DNA from: Mytilus trossulus
Taxonomy: Eukaryota; Mollusca; Bivalvia; Mytilida; Mytilidae
Assembly (NCBI RefSeq): GCF_036588685.1
Contig: NC_086378.1
Location: 31,473,578 to 31,537,577 of the forward strand
Direction: 5' to 3'
Length of the DNA: 64,000 nt
Shown here: positions 23,827-33,497 of the stretch, in pieces
Layout: every line of letters begins with the position of its first letter
Numbering within the stretch: the first letter of the stretch is position 1
Notes under the pieces: model-generated
What the model was told of the DNA's origin: nothing
Databases searched by the model: none
What the model saw: only the letters and a program-made list of their open reading frames with translations
Made by a program: the position numbers and the translations under genes

Positions 23827-25219
23827 TTAAGGGGCCAGCTGAAGGATGCCTATGGGTGCGGGAGTTTCTCTCTACATTGAAGACCAATTGGTGGCCTTTG
23901 TCTGTTGCCTTTTCTTTGGTCGGATTGTTGTCGCTTTGACACATTCCCTATTTCCTTTCTCAATTTTACCTTTGTATTTCGACGTACTTCAAACTTATGC
24001 AACGCGCTTTAAACGATTGCTAAGCGTTCCTATGGCGTGCAACTAACGTATACCGACTTTGTCAGTTTTCTCTGTACGTTTGGTGCACGCTGGTCTATCC
24101 ACCAATGTGTGACGCCGGCATAAGGTAATCTATTCCTGAGGTAGAAAAGCCTTAGTATTCCAAAGAAAATGCATGGAATTTAACCAGCTGAATTGCAACA
24201 CATGACAGATTCATAGATGTTATAGACTTTTGTAACGATATCGCCTCGTCGTAATTATAGGTTTTGGGTTGGGACTAGCTCAAGCAATAAAAACACGTCT
24301 TACATTGACGACATTTAATAAAAGAGAGCGTAAAACAAAAAGGCGTTTCCGGACATCACTTGTACAATTCCGTTAAACATATAAAACTGAATTACACATA
24401 TATAAAACATATATATCTAAATATATAACACTTTGAACAGACAAAAAAATAAGGCTGATTGATAACTTGGCGTAAAAAATAAATTCATGCAAATTCAAGC
24501 GGCCAATCAGTCCATATAATGCTAATTTGAAGTGACACACCCTTTTAATGAAATGCAGAAAAAAAAGAAAAAAAAAGTGCTCTTTCTATAAGGATACTGT
24601 TGCACCGTATTGTAATTTTTTTGTTATAAGTACATCTCATTTTTTTCAATGTGAAAATATAAACTCAAGGTAGTAAGACTATTGTCGTGGCTAAATGACT
24701 CTTAACTGACATGATTTAAATTGTCCAACCCATTAACAGACTGTATTCCCCTAATATTCATTAAAATGTGGTATAACTCAACTTATATAACAATTATGAA
24801 ATATTTATAAATGACAATTGATTTTTAAGAACCAAAGTACTACTTTGTGTCCTTTAAATCATATCTAAAAATGGTTTTCGGCCTTTTATCTAAAATATTG
24901 CTATGCGTACAAGCATAAAAACCACACACTTGAGCGACGCCTTTTCGTTTTACTAAAAATTGCGCAGGCTATGCATGTTTTTTAATGGTGGAAAATGTTC
25001 TATGATAGATATCATTTTGTCAGACACTTTTCTTTTTTTGATGTGATTCTCATAATGTGCCAAAAAATCTGTATATTTCACAGAGTTTAACATTAAATTG
25101 TGAGTTTTACTCTTAACAGACGTATAACCAACCCGATTAACAGACCCACCGCCGATATAGCCGCATACTCAATATAGATTAACCGACCTATCTCTCGGTT
25201 AGCCGAGTGTCGGCCGTGA

Positions 25220-25241
25220 AGTTACTCTCTTTAAATAAAGC

Positions 25242-25286
<45 letters not shown>

Positions 25287-26949
25287 CACAGGATAGTGCG
25301 TTGTTGGTGATGACTTGATGACATCCAACGAACATTGATTCAACTCGCAGTGATGTATTCAAATATCGTTCATTGGGCTGTTATGGATCTTCCCAGCAGC
25401 AAGCAATTGTTTTGCATTTACTGTTGGTTTCCCTTCAGTGACCAATTGTCATCAAGATTCGACTTGTTGGTTGTTTGACAAATTGTTGGTTTATAAATAT
25501 TGTTAAAACGTGTTGAATATTGCTAAATAAATGCCATGACAAATAATTAGCCAAATTTCAAATTTTAATTGTTTGTTTCTTTTCTTGCTTATATTATTCT
25601 TGCAAAAAAATGAAACAAATCAAGTATGTAGTTGTATATTCATTACGCATATTGAATATGCAATAACATAGGTCTATTCTGCGTTCCTTTTAGAATGTCG
25701 ATCAAAGATGAATAACTAGATCTTCTTTCACTGTATTGAATTTTTAATTTGCTTATATGTCTTTACAAACAACTTTTTACTGTTGGATATGACAAGTGCT
25801 ATACTAAACCTCTTTCTAATTAATGGAAATCAATTTGATCAGCAAGCTAATTCGGTAATTGGTTATTGTGAAACTAATACTCCTGGGTCAGTGTGAACCA
25901 GACTGTGAATACTTTAAAAAAAAATATATTTGAAAAGATCAGTTAGAATACATACTAACGTACAGTGTCATTCTCCTTGCAATAGTATTAAAACCTTTGA
26001 CTATTTTACTCTTAAACACAAGTACTTTCCATTCCAAACCTAATACAAATTGACAGAATGATGTCATCTCACTTAATAATACAAGTGTATGCAACAACGA
26101 TGGACCCTTCGAGATAGCAATAGCTCACATAAACTTTACTTTTTCTTATACCGGATCAGATAAATAAAACTTGAAATAACTTGTCATTTTAAAATTGTTT
26201 TTTCAAATGTCATCCTGCCAACCAGCAGAGATCCTCTAGTGGAATATGACTTGAATGGTGAATTCTATCTCATCGAACTTGTAATAAACAGATGGTCCGA
26301 GTACACAGTTATTTCATAGTGCATTTCTCTTCGACAATAAATGGAAATTAAAAAAAATTCCACCTGCGCTTTCTCAATAATATTTTAACAGTGTGTTGTA
26401 CTACTTTTGGGACAAATTAAATCATAATAATTATTATAGAAAACTTCATCAGCTTTAACTGAAAATATGGAAAAATTGTATGGTAAGAGGGTCTTGAAAT
26501 CTTTTAAGAGCTTCCCAAGTGCTAATTGTTCATCTTTTTCAGCTGCACCTAATCACTGCTTCACATTAATATTTATGATCCAAATTTTTTACAGTGTCAT
26601 TTCTGTTTTCATGTAGCAGCATTCCAGTAGTGCCTACATAATGTTGAGTAGATATTCTATAGATTGCATTTCTTGTCAAGATTTCCTTGATAAAGAATTG
26701 TTGCTATAAACGAAGATAAAAGTTTAAACAGAGAAGTTAAAATCTTCAATTCATAAATTTCACAAACGCCATGATGACACGAAACAACGGTTTCACAGGT
26801 TATGACGGATATGTTCAAACAATCGTAATAGCAATCTCGTCCTTTTTAGCTCGAGTTCGACCTTATAAATTAACTAGATTTATAACTGTGTTTTTACCTA
26901 CATGAGTTAACGGGGGCATGATCTGTTTACCTTTCAGATAACCCCAGTT
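25220..26949. other. Gene-free stretch with an ATT microsatellite
   Basis: An ATT run occupies 25,243-25,286, immediately beyond the TIR element. The remainder is AT-rich with no credible exon. Confidence 0.55.
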
Positions 26950-28515
26950 TTTGTCGAGCCTGCAACTTTTGTTGCAGAAAGCTCGACGTAGGGATAGTGA
27001 TCCGGCGGCAACGGTGTTAGCTCACTTCTTAAAAGCTTTATACTTTAGAAGTTTTTGTGTTGTGGTCTGTTTTTATTATACTATATGCAATAGGTCTACT
27101 ATAATTGGTGTATGGAATGATTGTAAGGTGTACATGTCTAGCTGACAGGTGTCATCTGACCTTGACCTCATTTTCATGGTTCAGTGGTCAAAGTTAATTT
27201 TTTTATTTTTGGTCTATTTTTTCTAATACTTTATGCATTAGGTCAACTATATTTGGTGTATGGATATATTTTATGATCTATATGTTGGTTACGCAGGTTT
27301 TATTTGACCTTGACCTCATTTCCACGGTCCGGTGCTCAGTTTTAAGTGTTTGTGTTTTGGTCTGTTTTTCTCATACTTTATGCAATAGGTCTACTATATT
27401 TGTTGTATGGAATGATTGTAAGGTGTATATGTCTAGCGGGCATGTCATCTGACCTTGACCTCATTTTCATGGTTCAGTGGTCAAAGTGATTTTTTTAAGT
27501 TTTTGTCTTTTTATCTAATATTATATGCAAAAGGTCAACTATATTTGGTGTACTGAAATATATTATGATCTAAATTCAGTCTCGCAGGTTTTATTTGACC
27601 ATGACCTCAATTTCACGGTTCATTGCACAGTGTTAAGTTTTTGTGTTTTGGTCTATTTCTCTTAAACTTTAAGTAATAGGTCAACTATAATTGTTATATG
27701 GAAGCTTTGTTAGCTGTACCTGTCTGCCTGGCATGGTTTATCTGACCTTGACCTCATTTTCATGGTTCATTGGTCTTTGTTTAGTTATCTTGGTTAATGT
27801 TAAGTTTATGTGACAGTTGTAATAAAGCTTCATACTAAGGACCATCAACATAATATCAATGATTAGTAAAGAAGGCGAGACATTTCAGTGTGTGCACTCT
27901 TGTTTGTCTTGGGTTCGTGTTGCTCAGTCTTGATTGTCTTATGCCTTGTTCTCCTGTCTATTCTATGTTCTTTGGATGGGTTGGTTTATGTTGCTGTTTT
28001 CACATTGCATGAACAGTTCGTTTACTACTGAGTTTTAACATCCCTTTTGTATCTTCTGCAGATCTTTTAAATTTCAAAGTGTAGGATACCTTGGTGTTTC
28101 ATTTTTATTTACAGATACGAAGTTTCCAGCTGCTATGTGTTATTTGTCCTTGGTCTCATTTTTATGTACATGTCTGTCTGGCAAATTTAAACTTTTAAGT
28201 TGTAATTATGACTGTCTGTTGAGATTTATCTGACAATGTCCTCATTTTCACCGGTTATTAGTCAGTCTTAAGTTTTCATAGTCATGTCCATTTCTCAAAT
28301 ATACTATAAGAAACAGTCAAATTGTGTATGGCATTATTGCAGGGTGTACATGATTGTCTGGCTAGATTTATTTGACCTTGGACTCATTTTTGTGTTTATT
28401 TGTTTTCATGGTTCATTGGCTAAAATCTTTAATTTTAGAATGATAAGGTGTATTTCATACTATAAGCAATATCTTACCTACAATGTATATTTAAATATAT
28501 ATTTGGTGTATGGCA
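26950..28515 (+). repeat. Dispersed repeat built of about 146-bp tandem units
   Basis: Opens with GTCGAGCCTGCAACTTTTGT. The core TGACCTTGACCTCATTTTCA recurs at about 27,158, 27,305, 27,449, 27,596 and 27,741, giving a spacing of 144-147 bp. A less regular extension has further core copies near 28,143, 28,230 and 28,376. The first block ends near 27,900 with GGCGAGACATTTCAGTGTGT. A diverged relative lies at 43,450-44,290. I recognise it as a common bivalve repeat. Confidence 0.8.
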
Positions 28516-28518
28516 TCA

Positions 28519-29388
28519 TTCAAGAAGAGGGACGTCAGTCAAACTCAATGATCGAAAATAAAATGACAACGCCATGGCTAAAAAGAAAAAAACAGACAAA
28601 TAATAGTATAGAAGACACAACATAGAAAACTACAGACTAAGCAACACGAACCCCACCAAAAACTGGAGGTGATATCATGTACTCCGGAAGGGTAAGCAGA
28701 TCCTGCTACACATGTGGCACCCGTCGTGTTGCTTATGTTATTTTACAAATTCGGTAAATATTCTAATTCGGTAGGTCACATTCAGGAAAAGGGAAGGGTA
28801 TTGTAGTTACGACATAAGGAACATATCCAATATCATCTGTCAGAAACGGTTACTCCGTAACGGTCAACCAACTCGTGATGGCGTCCGTAAAATTTACGAA
28901 GGGATGATTTCAACTTCATCATTCCTTGTGAGCAACAATCGTCTATCAATGAAATCATGATAGGAAATACAAGCCCGGGAATATCGTATCAATCGAGAGA
29001 TATATACTCCGTATGCAGGCGCTGCTGGAATTTGCTACATAGAGATAGAAAGTTCACAATTGGGAAGCTTAGATCATCTCTTTTGTCGTATTGTTTTGCT
29101 TTCAATCGGCCCTCATTAAGTCAAGATATGAGGCAGACTAAACTGTATTTGTAGTATCTTTTATCCCCAGTTCGATGGATATATGTCAACAAAGTCACCA
29201 AATTTTGTATTATTTAATGAGAAAACATCATCTATATAGCGAAACCTAGTAATTAAAGTATATTGCTAACTTATCTTTCTTCATAAGAAGTTCCCGTATG
29301 AAGTCAGCCTCAAAATAATAAAGAAACAAGTCGGCAAGAAAAGGGACACAATTGGTTCCCATTGGAATTCCGACAGGTCACATGAATC
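28519..29388 (-). mobile_element. 5'-truncated reverse-transcriptase relic with family B 3' tail
   Basis: The minus strand begins with GIPMGTNCVPFLADLFLYYF, then FRYIDDVFSLNN in another frame, YDKRDDLSFPIVNF and LKSSLRKFYGRHHELVDRYG. This is a relative of the enzyme at 21,430-23,790, broken by frameshifts and stops. It runs straight into the 3' region with GGATATGTTCCTTATGTCGT, GCAACACGACGGGTGCCACA and GCCATGGCGTTGTCA. It is truncated just before the catalytic core at its 5' end and inserted into the 146-bp-unit repeat, whose sequence stops at 28,515. The tail is what recurs alone at 5,545, 11,310 and 57,545. Confidence 0.8.
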
Positions 29389-29813
29389 ATTGATTATGGT
29401 TAGTAAATTCTGCATATTACAGACATGCGAAATAGACTGGTCATGATCTATAATTAAAAAAAGGTTGTTTTTTTTCAGATTTTTATCCTAAAAATATAAA
29501 TAAACAAATTAAGTGATATCACTTTTTTTTAATATATAACAGATAATATATCCAGTAACAGATTTTGTAGTTGTGTTTGTAAAACATATATATGTACGTC
29601 ATGTATATGGATGTTTAAACCACCAATGCTGTATATCATATTGCACTAAGCTCAAATAAAGAATTTGTCTAATATTCGGCAATTCTTCAACAACACGTTG
29701 AAGTCAATGATAAAAACAAGTCCCTGATAAAGCAAACAAGCACCTGTGACTAATAACGCCACGAGACCAAAGTAAAGTCTTTCAATAAAACAATAATTAC
29801 AAAATTTCGTTGT

Positions 29814-32800
29814 TTACGCTTGCATATAAGTTTCAACATTATTTTTCAGTTTTTCCATAGTTCTAGTAAAGTGTTCCTGAACTTTGTCTGCGTTGTACTC
29901 ATTATGTCCATGTGGGTTTTTGCAGATGGGTTTACTACACCGACAGGGGAATGAGTCGTCCTCCACAAAGCATTCGATACCTGCCAAACTACACGCACAT
30001 GTATTTGGGTCGCACATGTGCTTACAGTTGCACCCACTTTTTCTCCGTGAATCTCGAATGTCCTTGCAATCGTCTGCTTCACCTCGATCTATGTTTACTA
30101 AGCTTGATTGTCGTAGAAGTAAACGCCGCTGAGCAGGTGTCAATCTGTGTTCGGATTTTAAACGTTTTGTAGAATAATACCAATCTTCATCTTCCAGCTT
30201 ATTTATTGCATTTGTCTCACTTTGTTCATCTTCCATCGCCGAATCTCCTAATGCCGCGTGGTATGACCTTTTTCTCATTTTAGCATGATCGGCCAAAGAA
30301 TATGTATCGGAGTCTGTATGACCATACGACATTCCTGCAAGTTTTAAAGGAGTAAATTAATAATAAAAAAATAGGATAGCACACCTCACATAATTATACA
30401 TATTGCTACCCGTTAATAAAAACTACATACATCATAAAAAATTATAATGTTCCTTGTCCATGGACTCAATCATTTCAAATTATCAGGCTCTCGGGTCGTT
30501 CTATGATCTCATCTGCGAAGCTTATGTTTACTTTTTATCATAGTATTTGATCTTGTGGTCTCATGTACTATCATTTGGAATTTCGACTTTTAAGGTATAA
30601 ATTTTGAGCAAAATATGTTGAAACTCGTATCAGAGTTGGCAAATTCACACAAACAAGACCAGGCAAGTCATTTTCATAACAGCATAGACAACCGCAATAC
30701 TTATGATCACTTATGTTGGTAATAATACTGAATCATTTATCTTTAACTTATTGTAAAAAAAAGTAACTAAGAATTTATCATAGCTTTGCTTCGACATAGT
30801 ACATAGACGTTATTTTATTAATAGCATCTCAACCTAATTCAGATATTCCTGATTCAAATATAGTCGGTTATGAAATTACTCGAAGGGGAAAATGTGTCTA
30901 TCATATAAAAAGATCTAGACTACAAGTCGGTATGTGGCTAGTCTTGACCGATTCTGTTCTTTCTGTTCTATAAATTTCAAGAAGTTGCGATTTAAAATTA
31001 ATGATGATCCAATTAAAAAGTTTGCATATTTAAACAAAATAAGAAGAAATAAAATTAAATTCAGAGACAAATACTTAAGTAACGAAGCAGAGTAAGTCTT
31101 GCAAGAATGGACAATTATTCCGAAGTGTTTTTTTTTATTAAATTCCAGAGTGTCATGGCAAAAGCTGCGTGACGAGTTATACTTTACCTAATGTTGAACC
31201 TCCTTCGTGTGGTACGGATGTAAATCCTTGTTCTCTCGGGAAATAATACACAGTGACATCCTTAAATCGAACATTCTTTTCATCCTTGGATATTTTCAAG
31301 TCGTCTAAATAAAAAGTAAGATTCAATAGTCATTTTGACGGCAACAGATACAAACAAACAAACAAACAAACAAACAAACAAACAAACAAACAAACAAACA
31401 AACAAACAAATATTTTACAAGATATGTGTTTATAGATGTCATATAACATTTACGATGTCTGAGGGAAATGTTTTTTCCAAAGAGATTCACGTTTTCTAGA
31501 TTTTTTATTTTGTATTAAATACGAGAAATTGCGAACAAGTGAATTTGATGTCCATCTATGTACGTATTTTTTTAAATTTCGCATTGCAACAAGATGGTGT
31601 ATTAAAGACTTGAGATCATATGAAGTTTTTTTATTTTCGTTACGGTAAAGTTTATAACATCTTTATTCTGTTAAACAATGGCTCAAGTTCCTTGTCTGCG
31701 ACGAATCCATCTTTATTTAATGATGTATAATGCAATAATACTTGAAATTCTAGTTGGGCTTCGGTCCAATTTTTTTTCACTTTTGTATGGTGAAATGCAT
31801 TCTTGTTAAAATATTGATTTATGTTGCGCTCTTAAAAGACGGTATAATAACTAAAAAAAATCCAGATAATGAATCTAAATATAATATTGCCATCTTAATT
31901 ATGTCTTTAGATTCTCAAACTTCGACCAATCTTGCTGTATTGAATTTGATTGGATAATCATTAATGTGCTTTTCGAATCTGCTTAGACTCTATCTCTGCT
32001 ACTCGGTGACTTTTTACAACGTAACTATATCACTGCCTGTAGCCATGCAGGTGACTGCATGGTTGGTATCGCTATTGCATCATTGAATTGGAATTAAAGA
32101 TTTCATTCTCAATAGTAAAACCAAGGATTTGTATAGTATGTAAATCCATGGTAAAACAAAGTATATTCCGTTTATTTCGTAGTTATGTCATATACATTTG
32201 TGGATTATAAATAACAATGGTAGACAGGGGTTACTCTTTTTGGCCGTCTTGTCAGTAACACATCCATAAAATGTGTTGCTATTATGCTATTGATCATTTT
32301 AAAATATTTTACGATTCATGACATGCAGTTAACAAAGCTTCACATTTGACTAGTACGATCCACAAAAGACATTATTATTGCAGCTAAATCAATGATTTGC
32401 ATATTTATCAAAGGTACTGCCCAGGATTATAATTTAGTACGCCAGACTCGCGTTTCGTCTACATAAGACTCACCAGTGACGCTCATATCAAAATATGTAT
32501 AAAGCCAGACAAGAACAAAGTTAAAGAGCATTGGGATTCTAACTTGAATTCTAAAAAGTTGTGCCAAAGACGGCTAAGGTAATCTCAGATATGCCTGGGA
32601 TAAGAAAATCCTTAGTTTTTCGAAAACTAAGTACATATGTTTGACCAATAACGTGAAATCAAACAAACCTAGACAAATACGACTGCACGTGATCGCTTTC
32701 TTTTATATATACAGCCTTCAAGCTTAACTTTTGAGCCCAAAAGCCAGAAGCTCCGCCGGCTCATTTTTGTTTTGATTTTAGTTGGCTTCAGTTGTAGAGG

Positions 32801-33058
32801 TGAATTTTACAAGCCCATTAATCTGTGGTAAGTTATTTAAAGAGAAGGCCGGCGACATCAGTGCCGTTACTGTACCACTGTCGTCTGCTCGCGGTCACAG
32901 TAACGTTAACTCCTTAATGGGCGTCTATAGTAGGTCTAGCAGCATGGCATTGACGGCTGATATGTTTCTTACATTCGCTTTAAAACATCTACATTGTTCT
33001 TAAAATTCCAGTGTAACTTACCAAAAGAAGCCATACAATTATCCATTCCCAAGTCCAT
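29814..33058 (-). CDS. CSRNP/AXUD1-family cysteine/serine-rich nuclear protein (three exons)
   Basis: CSRNP proteins are nuclear, sequence-specific transcriptional activators; vertebrate members respond to TGF-beta/AXIN or cytokine signals. Coding exons on the minus strand are 33022-33058, 31188-31304 and 29814-30334, all with GT..AG sites and consistent phases, giving 224 residues. Near residues 22-52 is the conserved [20 protein letters not shown] block, then GGSTLG. Residues 141-195 form the cysteine-rich domain ([35 protein letters not shown], then [11 protein letters not shown]). The start is the only suitable ATG before the exon 1 donor. The protein ends about 20 residues after the domain, whereas human CSRNP1 has a long acidic tail (589 residues in total). 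Either this is a short form, or a weak donor (AAGC|GTAAAC) overlapping the stop leads to an unseen exon. The gene is divergent from MRPS17. Confidence 0.85.
31351..31410. repeat. CAAA microsatellite in CSRNP intron
   Basis: About 15 perfect CAAA units. Confidence 0.9.
32395..32640 (-). repeat. Dispersed repeat C fragment in CSRNP intron 1
   Basis: Contains CGCCAGACTCGCGTTTCGTC, ACTCACCAGTGACGCTCAT and GATAAGAAAATCCTTAGTTT. It is the reverse complement of part of the 55,082-55,530 element. Confidence 0.7.
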
Positions 33059-33497
33059 CAGACAAGTCACATACGGAAGTTTCACTCTGTACTGGGGTGT
33101 ATAACACTAGTTTCAGCTCAGAACGGTTGCATTTACATACTACGGGCTATGCCGAGCGAAAGCCAGTCACGTATAATGTAGGCCAGTCATGCCATGGTGA
33201 TGTTTATGCCGGGTGTTTATATCAATTTCGTTTTTAAGACAAAAGGTGTCGTGACAAGCAAGTTATGTTATTGTATTTACGTGGATTAGACAACCGGATG
33301 TTTTAAAAATTATAGGTAAGATAGCATTTAGGAATTTTACGGAAATCTGTTGTGGCTATTCCGTATCTGATTTATAGATATTTTGAGTGATCACACGAAC
33401 GTTTGAAAGTACGTTAAAAATTATCAGAAAATGTAGCATGTAAGTAACATTGACTGAGAAAAAGTAAAAAAAATGTGGTGACTTTGAAAATCAAATT
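33059..33497. promoter_or_regulatory. Shared intergenic region between divergent CSRNP and MRPS17 genes
   Basis: The two start codons point away from each other across 439 bp. This space must hold both 5'UTRs and both promoters, so a bidirectional promoter is likely. It is less AT-rich than its surroundings over 33,100-33,240. I see no clear TATA box in either direction. Confidence 0.5.

Larger units (their letters stand above)
18965..25219. mobile_element. TIR element (copy 2), inverted relative to copy 1 and enlarged by nested insertions
   Basis: Both ends carry the same 85-bp TIR as the element at 6,768-9,621, and the interior matches that element in reverse order. Examples are the 19,149-19,358 region against 9,150-9,410 and the 24,450-25,140 region against 6,840-7,520. 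Two blocks are absent from copy 1: the retroelement at 20,766-23,826 and about 215 bp at 24,226-24,441 that begins and ends with ACTTT, suggesting a small insertion. Subtracting these gives about 2.9-3.0 kb, as in copy 1. Confidence 0.85.

Noticed and set aside
26950..27900. CRISPR-like regular repeats
   Set aside because: The whole unit repeats, not a short repeat with unique spacers, the units are diverged, and the genome is eukaryotic.
29846..30172. Open frames on both strands overlapping the CSRNP exon
   Set aside because: They are shadows of the conserved CSRNP reading frame, which matches the family in only one frame.
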